Source: Bacteroidetes bacterium UBA2475 (GTDB lineage Bacteria; Bacteroidota; Bacteroidia; B-17B0; Aurantibacillaceae). Taken from it: a stretch of DNA of 64,000 nt. The DNA lies in NCBI GenBank assembly GCA_002342065.1, contig DDPF01000011.1, positions 91,958-155,957 on the forward strand, read 5' to 3'. Below the pieces are notes generated by a model that did no database searches, had not been told where the DNA came from, and worked only from the letters and a program-made list of their open reading frames with translations. Made by a program: the position numbers and the translations under genes. Below are positions 40,921-49,267 of the stretch, piece by piece; within the stretch, counting starts at the first letter, position 1, and each line of letters opens with the position of its first letter.

Positions 40921-42116
40921 TATCGTAAACTGTTTTTATTAAAGTTATGTATTTGCCTGTTTAATTCTATTAATTCATTTTCACTTATTTCTATTGGTTC
41001 TTTCAATTTTTCGCAGTACACAAATAATTGTTTTACCAATTTTTTTTCAATGCCACTTAATACAGAGATCTCATTTAAAAAATCCTCGGTAATTTGATTG
41101 GTGTTAACGTTAAATTTTCGTCGTACAGTTTCATAAAAGAATTTTATCTTTTCCGCTGCAATGCTTTGATGGTTTTGGCTATTGTAATATACATGGCTAA
41201 CCACATTCACAAACTCCAATGTGCTGTTCTTTGGTGGCTCTATAACCGGTATGGCTCTTTGTCGACGGCGGCCTTCAAATATCATGTAAAAAATAAGTAT
41301 AAAAATAATAAGCAAATAAGCCGCGTATAAAGAATCGCTCTCTAAAATAAATTTAATAAATGAATAATTGGTAACGTTATAGGTTTTGTAATATTCATCC
41401 CAAATTAATTCATCATTTTTAATTAACGACATCATTGCATAAACAAAATCGCGGTTTTGGTTATCTACAATAAAATAATTTCCAAACACATCGGGCATGG
41501 TCATTAAATACAATTTCCCTTTACCAACATTAGTAGTTATTAAGCAGGCTTTGTCTTTTCCTGCATCAGCCAATATTGTAAAGCGTGTAGTGTCAAAACT
41601 TCTGAAATAAGATGAAGATGCAACTCGTGAATAAGCAAAAGATTTTTTGTTATAATTTACCGCGTGCAATTTAATTTTTACACCGTCCTTTTTAATTAAT
41701 GAATCGACTGACGTAAAATAATCGCTGTAATCAAAATCTGTTCGAATGTGAAAAGTATCTGCCAAAGCTCCTTTAAATTGATTTACAGAAATAAAAATAC
41801 TGTTGCCTTTATCTAAAAATTCAAAAAGCGAACGCATATCGTTCTTATTAAAATCAATATTATCGTTCACAATAATTAAGGAGGCTTTTTTCTTTTGTGA
41901 GTTATTTAAATTATAAAAGGTTTGATTATTTAACCTGTAACTTTTGGCATAAACGTCCAAAAGATTATAAATCGCAAAACAACCAAACGGCGCTTTATCT
42001 TTACTTAAGTAGGTGCGTGACCAATTAGTAGGCTTTGGCAAAAAGTATTGCACGGCAATTACAATGGCAAAAATGCCACAAAAAATGTAAACAAATTTTT
42101 TATTGCCTTTAAACAT
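40920..42116 (-). CDS. DUF4350 membrane protein
   Basis: 398 residues: N-terminal membrane segment (FVYIFCGIFAIVIAVQYFL), a periplasmic GATase-like domain (DUF4350: KDKAPFGCFAIYNLL, SLIIVNDNIDF, GNSIFISVNQFKGAL), a second membrane segment (AAYLLIIFILIFYMIF), and a cytosolic helical tail. Typical member of MoxR clusters. Its start overlaps the stop of the upstream DUF4129 gene by 8 bases. Confidence 0.85.
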   Translation of the reverse strand: MFKGNKKFVYIFCGIFAIVIAVQYFLPKPTNWSRTYLSKDKAPFGCFAIYNLLDVYAKSYRLNNQTFYNLNNSQKKKASLIIVNDNIDFNKNDMRSLFEFLDKGNSIFISVNQFKGALADTFHIRTDFDYSDYFTSVDSLIKKDGVKIKLHAVNYNKKSFAYSRVASSSYFRSFDTTRFTILADAGKDKACLITTNVGKGKLYLMTMPDVFGNYFIVDNQNRDFVYAMMSLIKNDELIWDEYYKTYNVTNYSFIKFILESDSLYAAYLLIIFILIFYMIFEGRRRQRAIPVIEPPKNSTLEFVNVVSHVYYNSQNHQSIAAEKIKFFYETVRRKFNVNTNQITEDFLNEISVLSGIEKKLVKQLFVYCEKLKEPIEISENELIELNRQIHNFNKNSLR

Positions 42117-42630
42117 TTAATTCTTTTTCAAAATCCGCAAACTCTACTTCTTTTAATTTGTAATCTGTAATGCCAATTACAAATTTGCCGTACCAAACAT
42201 ATTCGTATATATAACTCAAACGAATAAAAGCATGTTGGTGTTTTTTACTTTTTAACTCGTACCTGTAATCTATATTTGTTTTGTAAGAAGCAAACTCTAT
42301 CAACTTGCCTTTATCCATAAGAAATAAGATCTTTAAATAATGCCAGCGTGTAGCTAAGCGATAATCACTATCGGCAAGGGCCAATTTTATTTTTTCCTCA
42401 AAATTTATCTTATCAAGGTCTTCAATAACATCTATAAAATTAAAGGCAGTGGCTTTTGGTTTTGGCTTAATTAAACTAACCATATCAGACCTTGATAGCA
42501 GCCAAATTAAAAGGCCCATAGCGGCAATAATGATGGTCCATACAATAATTTGTCTTGCTGTAACAATATTATCAAAGCCTGCGTTGCCAAAAAGCTTTTC
42601 GGCCAACCACTCTAAGAAACGCTCAAACAT
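42109..42630 (-). CDS. DUF4129 protein (part with a canonical start)
   Basis: From ATG 42630 the product is 173 residues: one membrane segment (QIIVWTIIIAAMGLLIWLL) and a cytosolic DUF4129 domain (LALADSDYRLATRWHYLKIL). The true protein is almost certainly longer: the frame upstream to 42921 is open and encodes a signal peptide and periplasmic segment, but contains no ATG, GTG or TTG (see the next feature). Partner of MoxR and DUF58 in this cluster. Confidence 0.8.
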   Translation of the reverse strand: MFERFLEWLAEKLFGNAGFDNIVTARQIIVWTIIIAAMGLLIWLLSRSDMVSLIKPKPKATAFNFIDVIEDLDKINFEEKIKLALADSDYRLATRWHYLKILFLMDKGKLIEFASYKTNIDYRYELKSKKHQHAFIRLSYIYEYVWYGKFVIGITDYKLKEVEFADFEKELNV

Positions 42631-42921
42631 TCCTTTTTGTGCTGTAATGGTTTGTTTGTATTTAAGTTTTGGATCAGAAAAAACACTTTCCTCTTTTTCT
42701 TTTGACGGCTTTATTGTTTTTATTTCTGAACTGTCAATTAAGGCATGATAATAAAAGGCCCTCTCTGCTTTAATTTGACCCGATTCATAATGCTCAACAG
42801 TATCTGAATCGCTTATAGTATCTTTTTGCGAATAGCTTGAGTTATAGAAGCAAAGCCAAACTACAAGGAAAAAAATAAAACGAGTATGTGAGAAGTGAAA
42901 GAAAATATTATTGTATTTGAT
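42631..42921 (-). other. N-terminal coding extension of the DUF4129 gene with no canonical start codon
   Basis: In frame with the DUF4129 gene, these 97 codons are open and read as a signal peptide (FIFFLVVWLCFYNSSYSQ) followed by an acidic periplasmic stretch (KDTISDSDTVEHYES) and FYYHALIDSSEIKTIK, as in full-length members. The only start-like codons are ATC at 42919-42921 (then KYNNIFF) and ATT at 42904-42906. A stop lies just before the ATC. It overlaps the end of the upstream gene by 14 bases. A non-standard start, a recent loss of ATG, or a base error would each explain it. Confidence 0.75.
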
Positions 42922-43867
42922 TTATCTTTTCAATAATAGAGTTTCCTTCCTTTTTCTCCTCAAGGCTTGTGTATTGAAAATTACACATTAAGAAGAATAG
43001 AGCATAGACGCACATGGCAAGGGCAATTGTTATAATAAAAACTACTGAGCCAATAATTATTGTAGTACTGCTTATTTCAGTATCAAAATCGCCTCCCCCA
43101 TATTTAACTCTTGACACTACCTGTAATACAAAAAATATAATTGCTGGGATCATTACAACAATTGAACTAAGGTATGAAATAATATATGCAACTACTGCAA
43201 CACACCAGGTATTCCAAAAATTTCCTTTTAAGTATCTAAACACTTTACTTAAGGCCGTTATAACACCCACCTTATCTCTTTGCACAACCATTAACGAGCT
43301 TATAAAAACATAACCAATAACAGGCGATATTATAAGCGATGCGAAAAATTGTAAGATTGCTGCAAGTAAAATTCCTCCTACGCCCATGGTCGAAAAAGCT
43401 GCAGATATAGCAGCGTTAACAAGCGCATAAATAACCAAAAACACAATAGATAAAATAGCCAATAGCATACAATTACCCAATACGCGCCAGAATGAAGAAA
43501 AAAATGTTTTTCCAATATCATTTAGCGTTACTTTTTCACCGGGAGGCAGTTCTTCGTTTAATATAATGTGTTGGTTTATTACGGTAACGTATACCGCCTG
43601 CATTAATAAAACCAGAATAATAATAATAAAAAATACCCCAAACATTTCTCCAAGAACACTGGTTGCGCCGAAACGCCCAAAATTTGCTGATATGCCTGAG
43701 GAGACTACGTAACTTAACAATAAAACCATAATTATAATAAACGGCAAAGAAAATGCAAGCAAGACTCCATAAAATGACTTGAAATTTTGTTTGATATAGC
43801 CAAATGATTCAGTAAAAACCTGGCCAAAGGTTCTTGCTCTTTTGTAATAGATTTTTTGATCATTCAT
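42908..43867 (-). CDS. Multi-span membrane protein of the MoxR cluster
   Basis: 319 residues with about seven membrane segments (FSLPFIIIMVLLLSYVV, GVFFIIIILVLLMQAVYV, LLAILSIVFLVIYALV, VVFIITIALAMCVYALFFL). Similar proteins without a firm name sit in Bacteroidota MoxR-DUF4129 clusters between the DUF4129 and SpoIIM genes, as here. Starts with an 8-base overlap with the SpoIIM gene. Function unknown. Confidence 0.75.
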   Translation of the reverse strand: MNDQKIYYKRARTFGQVFTESFGYIKQNFKSFYGVLLAFSLPFIIIMVLLLSYVVSSGISANFGRFGATSVLGEMFGVFFIIIILVLLMQAVYVTVINQHIILNEELPPGEKVTLNDIGKTFFSSFWRVLGNCMLLAILSIVFLVIYALVNAAISAAFSTMGVGGILLAAILQFFASLIISPVIGYVFISSLMVVQRDKVGVITALSKVFRYLKGNFWNTWCVAVVAYIISYLSSIVVMIPAIIFFVLQVVSRVKYGGGDFDTEISSTTIIIGSVVFIITIALAMCVYALFFLMCNFQYTSLEEKKEGNSIIEKINQIQ

Positions 43868-44828
43868 AAGTTGGTTGGTATTTTTTCTTTAAATAAATTG
43901 GTAAAACAATAAAGTAGCCTATTATAAACGTAAACGATAAGCCAATAATTACAAGACTTAAAGCAATATGCATTTCGGTATAACGTGTAACAAAGCTTTC
44001 TAAAAAGCCTGCCGTAATAAAAACAGGCACTAAGCCAATAACTATTTTTAACCCGTCTTTTCCGCCACGCATAAAAGCGCGCGTGCGTGTGTGTGTTCCG
44101 GGAAAAATAAAACTATTTCCTAAAACGAATCCTGCGCAACCAGCAATTACTATGGCTGAGATCTCCAACGCGCCATGGATCCAAACCACTTTTAAAGCTT
44201 TATCCAATACATTGTGCTGATAAAACATTGCGAAAAAACATCCCAGCATAACACCATTATAAGCGAGAAAAAAAGATGTGCCAAAAGCAGTACACAATCC
44301 AAAAACAAAAGCCATAAACGAAACGCGGATGTTGTTTATAGTGATTTGAACAAACATCAGGAACTGGCTTTCTTCACCATAAATAGCAAGAGGATTGCCT
44401 TTTTTAATGTTCTCTAAAGTATAATCCACATAATAATCGCCAAGAATGAGGCGCACAAAGCTGTCATCATAAATTTGTGATAATACCCCTACAATTGTTG
44501 CTATTGCTGTAACTACGAACGAATAAAATAATTGTTTGTGGTAACGGCCAAATAATAAAGGCAATTCTTTGGTATAAAAAGTAACAAAACGGTTGCCTGT
44601 TTCCTTCTTATTTTTATAAACCAGGTGATGCACACGCGAAGCCATCCCATTAACGTATAGGTTAGTGTTGGTCTGATTAAAGTTGGTATTTGCGTAAGAA
44701 AGGTCGTCGGTTAACTCAATGAACATTTCGGTGATCTTTGCCGGATGAACATCTTTTTTTTCATCCAATACTTTTTCGTATCCCTCCCACTTGGTAGCGT
44801 TTTGTTTTAAAAAAGTAATTTCCTTCAT
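43860..44828 (-). CDS. SpoIIM (stage II sporulation protein M) family membrane protein
   Basis: 322 residues from ATG 44828 (KEITFLKQNATKWEGYEKVL, the normal start of the family; the frame begins 12 codons earlier at 44864). Several membrane segments follow (LFYSFVVTAIATIVGVLS, FVFGLCTAFGTSFFLAYNG, VLGNSFIFPG). The WIHGALEISAIVIAG motif is conserved. Found with RDD proteins and MoxR clusters; transport or envelope role unknown. Confidence 0.88.
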   Translation of the reverse strand: MKEITFLKQNATKWEGYEKVLDEKKDVHPAKITEMFIELTDDLSYANTNFNQTNTNLYVNGMASRVHHLVYKNKKETGNRFVTFYTKELPLLFGRYHKQLFYSFVVTAIATIVGVLSQIYDDSFVRLILGDYYVDYTLENIKKGNPLAIYGEESQFLMFVQITINNIRVSFMAFVFGLCTAFGTSFFLAYNGVMLGCFFAMFYQHNVLDKALKVVWIHGALEISAIVIAGCAGFVLGNSFIFPGTHTRTRAFMRGGKDGLKIVIGLVPVFITAGFLESFVTRYTEMHIALSLVIIGLSFTFIIGYFIVLPIYLKKKYQPTYE

Positions 44829-44905
44829 CTTAAATTTGCAGAAATGGTTTATCTTAGCAACCATATAAATGTAAATATTTAAATAGAAATAGCCAACAGC
44901 TTTTA

Positions 44906-45652
44906 ATGGACCAGATAAAAATAACCACTTCTCAAAATGTAAGCTTAAGCTATGCGGCCGCAGGCGTTGGACCTCGGATATTGGCTGGTTTGTTGGATAT
45001 GGTTTTTATTTACTCTTATGCCGCTATTTTAATAACTATTTTTTCGTTTGCCATTCGCCGTAATGATTATAGTGGCGATTACGAGAGCCATGAAAATTTT
45101 AACCGGATAATGATCGGTCTTTTGATATTGCTTTTATTGCCGGCTATGTTATATAATTTACTGTGTGAAACATTTTTAAACGGGCAGAGTTTCGGCAAAA
45201 AGATCATGAAAATAAAAGTTATAAAATTGGATGGGACACAGCCAAACTTTGGGTCTTACCTAATCCGCTCTATGTTCAGGATAATTGATAAACCTATTGT
45301 TGCTTTAATTACCGTTGCGGTTACAAAAAATTCGCAAAGGTTTGGTGATATGGTGGCCGGCACCACAGTTATTCTCATTAACAAAAAAATAAGTTTGAAT
45401 GAAACAATTTTACACCGCCAAAAACCCGATTATAAGATCGTTTATTCGCAGATCTCCTTGATGAGTGATGTAGATGCCAACACCATAAAAGAAGTGCTTG
45501 ATTTTGGGATCGCACAAAACCAGCCGCAACACATTACTTTATTAGCCAAAAAGATCAAGAGCAAATATGGCATTGTAGACGTTAGCCAAAAAGACGATGC
45601 CTTTTTAAAGACCTTATTAATGGATTACACCCATTACCAGTTTGAGAAGTAA
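44906..45652 (+). CDS. RDD family membrane protein
   Basis: 248 residues with the RDD domain: GPRILAGLLDMVFIYSYAAI (first membrane segment with the conserved Arg-Asp pattern), LLCETFLNGQSFGKKIMKIK, and a third segment near residue 135. A cytosolic tail of about 90 residues follows. Divergent from the SpoIIM gene with a 77-base gap; RDD and SpoIIM genes are usually neighbours. Confidence 0.9.
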   Translation: MDQIKITTSQNVSLSYAAAGVGPRILAGLLDMVFIYSYAAILITIFSFAIRRNDYSGDYESHENFNRIMIGLLILLLLPAMLYNLLCETFLNGQSFGKKIMKIKVIKLDGTQPNFGSYLIRSMFRIIDKPIVALITVAVTKNSQRFGDMVAGTTVILINKKISLNETILHRQKPDYKIVYSQISLMSDVDANTIKEVLDFGIAQNQPQHITLLAKKIKSKYGIVDVSQKDDAFLKTLLMDYTHYQFEK

Positions 45653-45735
45653 ATAGTATACTGTGCCAAACTTTTTTTGTGACTGTATTAAATTCATGGT
45701 ACATTCGTTAGTAGTAATTATGCCGCTTAAAAATA

Positions 45736-47790
45736 ATGAAAGCTAAAAATTTATTTTTCATTGCTCTGCTTTGTTTTCTTTGTCTGCCTTTTTTTTCACA
45801 GGATAAAAAGCTGGACAGTCTTTTTAAAGTTTTAAACACACACAAAGCAGATACTGCTGCTGCCAAGGCCTATTTGCGTATTGCGGGCATTTATTCTAAT
45901 AGAGGTATGGTAGATTCGTGCGACTTCTATATTAAAAAATGTTATGATATTTCAAAAAAACTTCAATATAAAAAAGGTCTTGCGGCTTCATATAACTTCT
46001 TAGGTCAAAATTTTAATTACAGGGGCAACGAAGACTCGGCAATTTACTATTTTACCCAAGCCATGAAAATGTATGAACTTTTAAATGACTCAGCGCGCAT
46101 GTCGGGCATGATAAATAATCTTGGCGTTGTTTATAAGTTGCATGGCAATATTTCTAAAGCAATGGACTATTATTTTCAGGCGCTTAAGATCAAAGATAGA
46201 CTGCATGATACGGAGGGCATTGCAAGTGCTTATACAAATATTGGACATTTATTCCAGGAAATTCGTGACACAGCAAACACCTTAAAATACTACACACTTA
46301 GTCTGGAATTAAGAAAAAAAATAAATGATAAATGGGGCTTAAGCAATTCACTAATGTCAATTGGTTTATTTTATCAAACCTGTAATAAATTAGATAATGC
46401 ATTATTTTATCTGACTGAAGGTTTAAAGATAGCTGATGAGCTTGGCGATGAAGAGATGCAGGCTATTGGTAGTTATAATATTGGTAACGTTTATCAAAAA
46501 CAAAAGAAAATGGACGAAGCTGTAGTGCTTTACAAACGCTCACTCGAACTTTCTAAGAAGAACAATAATTACGAAGGAATTGCTACATGCCTGGAAACAC
46601 TTGCACAAATAGCCTTCGAACAAAATAATAAAAAAGAAGCCATAAGTTTATTTGAGGAGGCTTATGAAAAAGCAACTTTTATGAATAACAAAGAACTGAT
46701 CCAGAGTATTGCAGATAAACTTAGCCATGCCTATGAATCAATAGGGGATTATAAAAGATCTTTATTATATCATAAGATCTTTGTTTCGGTAAAAGATAGT
46801 TTATTTGATCAGGCAACCGCCAGGAAATTAACCAGCGAAATACTTAAATACGAACACGAAAAAGAAAAGATATTGCTTGAAAGAGAACAGGAAAAAAAAC
46901 AAGCCATTGCAAGGTCTGAGGCCTTTAAAAAAGATCTTATCCTTAGCGCTTCTGTTTTATTTTTGATAGTTGTATCCATTTTTACCTTCATCATTTTTAG
47001 ACGCTTAAAAGAGAACCGTAAACAAAAAGATATTATTGAAACGCAGCGTAACGAAATGATAGATTCTATTAATTACGCTAAACGTATTCAATTTGCTTTG
47101 CTGGCCCATGCCGATCTTTTAAATAATAATTTACCAGAACATTTTATTTTGTTTAACCCAAAAGATATTGTTAGTGGCGATTTTTATTGGGCTACCAAAA
47201 AAGCTGATCACTTTTATTTAGCTGTGTGTGATAGCACCGGCCATGGCGTGCCGGGTGCATTTATGAGTCTGTTAAATATTAGTTTTTTAAACGAAGCCAT
47301 CAATGAAAAAAATATTTTGGCGCCCAATAAAGTATTAGATCATGTACGCCAACGTTTGTTAGAGAACATGGATGGCGGGCAAGATGGTATGGATGCGGTA
47401 ATAATTAAAATTCCGGCAAATAATAAAAATTTAAAAATAGAATATGCAGCTGCAAATAATTCACCAATTCTAATTCGTAACGGCGAGATTCTTGAGTTAC
47501 CGAAAGATAAAATGCCTGTTGGAAAAGGCGAAGTAATAAAAGACTTTGAATTGCAAACAATAGAATTACAAAAAGGAGATAACCTTTATTTATATACCGA
47601 TGGTTTTGCAGATCAATTTGGTGGACCGAAAGGGAAGAAATTTAAATACAAACAATTGAACCAGTTATTGCAAGCACATGTTAACGACCCAATGAATAAG
47701 CAACAAGAAATTTTAAACTCAGCTATTCAAAATTGGAAAGGGGATTTAGAGCAGGTTGACGATATTTGCATAATTGGTATTCGAATTTAA
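45736..47790 (+). CDS. TPR-repeat, membrane-anchored SpoIIE-type serine phosphatase (no. 3)
   Basis: 684 residues: signal peptide (FIALLCFLCLPFFSQ), about seven TPR repeats (NLGVVYKLHGNISKAMDYYF), a membrane segment near 400-420, coiled coil, and a SpoIIE phosphatase domain from about 470 (KDIVSGDFYWAT, CDSTGHGVPGAFMSLLN, GGQDGMDAVI, QVDDICIIGI). Close in layout to the phosphatases at 12931 and 25442; the phosphatase domain is more like no. 1 (CDSTGHG, AFMSLLN) than no. 2. No kinase or phosphoprotein partner is adjacent. Confidence 0.88.
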   Translation: MKAKNLFFIALLCFLCLPFFSQDKKLDSLFKVLNTHKADTAAAKAYLRIAGIYSNRGMVDSCDFYIKKCYDISKKLQYKKGLAASYNFLGQNFNYRGNEDSAIYYFTQAMKMYELLNDSARMSGMINNLGVVYKLHGNISKAMDYYFQALKIKDRLHDTEGIASAYTNIGHLFQEIRDTANTLKYYTLSLELRKKINDKWGLSNSLMSIGLFYQTCNKLDNALFYLTEGLKIADELGDEEMQAIGSYNIGNVYQKQKKMDEAVVLYKRSLELSKKNNNYEGIATCLETLAQIAFEQNNKKEAISLFEEAYEKATFMNNKELIQSIADKLSHAYESIGDYKRSLLYHKIFVSVKDSLFDQATARKLTSEILKYEHEKEKILLEREQEKKQAIARSEAFKKDLILSASVLFLIVVSIFTFIIFRRLKENRKQKDIIETQRNEMIDSINYAKRIQFALLAHADLLNNNLPEHFILFNPKDIVSGDFYWATKKADHFYLAVCDSTGHGVPGAFMSLLNISFLNEAINEKNILAPNKVLDHVRQRLLENMDGGQDGMDAVIIKIPANNKNLKIEYAAANNSPILIRNGEILELPKDKMPVGKGEVIKDFELQTIELQKGDNLYLYTDGFADQFGGPKGKKFKYKQLNQLLQAHVNDPMNKQQEILNSAIQNWKGDLEQVDDICIIGIRI

Positions 47791-47922
47791 TATTAATTAT
47801 AATGACTAAACCCATTTGCATAATAGTTGGTTTAAGTTAAAAAGTTCGCCTAAAAAGAGTTAATAAAGCCCCCATTTGGCACCACTATTAAGATTTAACA
47901 AAAAGATATCGCATTCCCTGCT

Positions 47923-47930
47923 TATCTTTG
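47923..47930 (+). promoter_or_regulatory. -7 element TATCTTTG of the alpha/beta-hydrolase lipoprotein
   Basis: Exact TAnnTTTG match three bases (CAC) before GTG 47934. The TTG at 47928 forms part of the element and is rejected as start. Confidence 0.6.
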
Positions 47931-47933
47931 CAC

Positions 47934-48794
47934 GTGCGCTTTAAAAAATATGTAATATATAGCCTCTTTCTTTTACTTACCTCGTTTATCTTAACAAGCT
48001 GTTTTGTTTTAAACAAATACATCTACACAGATAATGAACTTGCACAACACTACGAACAGAAAAAAACAAAACCTTGTTTCAAAAAAGTTAAATTCCACAA
48101 CAGTTCATTGCACTATGTAGTAATGTGTAAAAATGATACGCTTCCTCTATTAATATTAGTGCACGGTGCACCTGGCGCATGGTATGGTTATATGAATTTA
48201 ATGGATGACACATTACTACAACAAAAATATAAACTCATTGCTATTGATCGTTTAGGTTACGGAAAATCAAGTTATGGTAAAGCCGAAACTTCAACTCAAG
48301 TGCAGGCAATGGCTATTAAAGAAATTATAGACCTGGAAAATAGCTGCGGTAAAAAAGTAGTGTTGCTTGGCCGCTCCTATGGCGCGCCAATAGCGGCCCT
48401 ACTCTCTATCAACTATCCGCAACAGGTAGAAAAGTTATTTATGATCTCGCCGGTAATAGATCCGCAGAACGAGAAATTTTATTGGTTCAGCAGCATTGGT
48501 AAATGGAAACCGGTGCAATGGTTCTTACCAAAAATGCTGAACGTAGCAACAAAAGAAAAATATTCACATCAGCGCGAAATGAGATCTATGTTACCTGAAT
48601 GGAAAAAATTATATACGCCAACTTATGTAATTACAGGCGCTAATGATAAAATTGCAGATACCTGTAATTATAGTTTTGCAAAAAACCATATACAAAATTG
48701 CCCTTCTGTTTTTTTGAAATTGCAAAACACAGGGCATTTGGTTACATACGAACAACCAGATTTGATCAGGAATTTATTGTTACAGAATTTGTAA
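47934..48794 (+). CDS. Lipid-anchored alpha/beta hydrolase
   Basis: 286 residues: signal peptide with a lipobox (SFILTSC), then an alpha/beta-hydrolase fold: oxyanion motif LVHGAPGAW, nucleophile GRSYGAP (Ser), Asp in GANDKIAD and His in NTGHLVTYE. All catalytic residues are present. Length and layout fit an esterase or lipase at the inner or outer membrane; substrate unknown. GTG 47934 coincides with the predicted transcription start. Converges on the SPOR gene with one base between the stops. Confidence 0.82.
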   Translation: MRFKKYVIYSLFLLLTSFILTSCFVLNKYIYTDNELAQHYEQKKTKPCFKKVKFHNSSLHYVVMCKNDTLPLLILVHGAPGAWYGYMNLMDDTLLQQKYKLIAIDRLGYGKSSYGKAETSTQVQAMAIKEIIDLENSCGKKVVLLGRSYGAPIAALLSINYPQQVEKLFMISPVIDPQNEKFYWFSSIGKWKPVQWFLPKMLNVATKEKYSHQREMRSMLPEWKKLYTPTYVITGANDKIADTCNYSFAKNHIQNCPSVFLKLQNTGHLVTYEQPDLIRNLLLQNL

Positions 48795-48795
48795 A

Positions 48796-49191
48796 TTATT
48801 TTGCCTTAATTCTTCCTTTTACAATAAAGGAATTTGGAAATTCAGTCTGGATCTTTTTTAAAGCTTCAAATGCTTCCAACTTTGATTTAAAGTCACCTAT
48901 TAAAACCACAAAATTTGGTTGTTGGTATTCTTCTGAAGTGCTATATTCATTAAATTTTGCCGAGAACTTATTTCTTACATTTTTTGCATTCTCTCTATCC
49001 CCTCCAAAGTGAATTTTTATGCGGTAACCGTCCATTTCGCCATTTGTTAAACGGTTATATTCAGCCTTTTTATCTATAAGCTGTTTTACCTTTAATTCGG
49101 TCTGCGTTTGGCCATTTTGGCCTAAAACAGGCACACAGGCCGCTGTTATTAGAAAAAATAAGAAAAAAAATGTTTTAAAAGGGCGTTTCAT
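48796..49191 (-). CDS. Secreted SPOR-domain protein
   Basis: 131 residues: signal peptide (ACVPVLGQ) and a C-terminal SPOR domain (GYRIKIHFGGDRENAKNVRN, VLIGDFKSKLEAFEALKKI, FIVKGRI). SPOR domains bind denuded peptidoglycan glycans, so a septal or envelope role is likely. Promoter TACTTTTG lies five bases before the ATG. Divergent from sucA, a chance arrangement. Confidence 0.85.
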   Translation of the reverse strand: MKRPFKTFFFLFFLITAACVPVLGQNGQTQTELKVKQLIDKKAEYNRLTNGEMDGYRIKIHFGGDRENAKNVRNKFSAKFNEYSTSEEYQQPNFVVLIGDFKSKLEAFEALKKIQTEFPNSFIVKGRIKAK

Positions 49192-49196
49192 CTCTA

Positions 49197-49204
49197 CAAA
49201 AGTA
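49197..49204 (-). promoter_or_regulatory. -7 element TACTTTTG of the SPOR gene
   Basis: Exact TAnnTTTG match on the minus strand, five bases before ATG 49191. Confidence 0.55.
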
Positions 49205-49267
49205 AGGTAAAATTAGCTCAAATCTTGCAAAATTTGTTAATTTTACGTTCTATTCTAATTCAAAAAA

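Noticed and set aside
47875..47892. TTTGGCAC before the hydrolase as a sigma-54 box
   Set aside because: The -12 position reads TTAA, and a clear TATCTTTG -7 element lies closer to the start.
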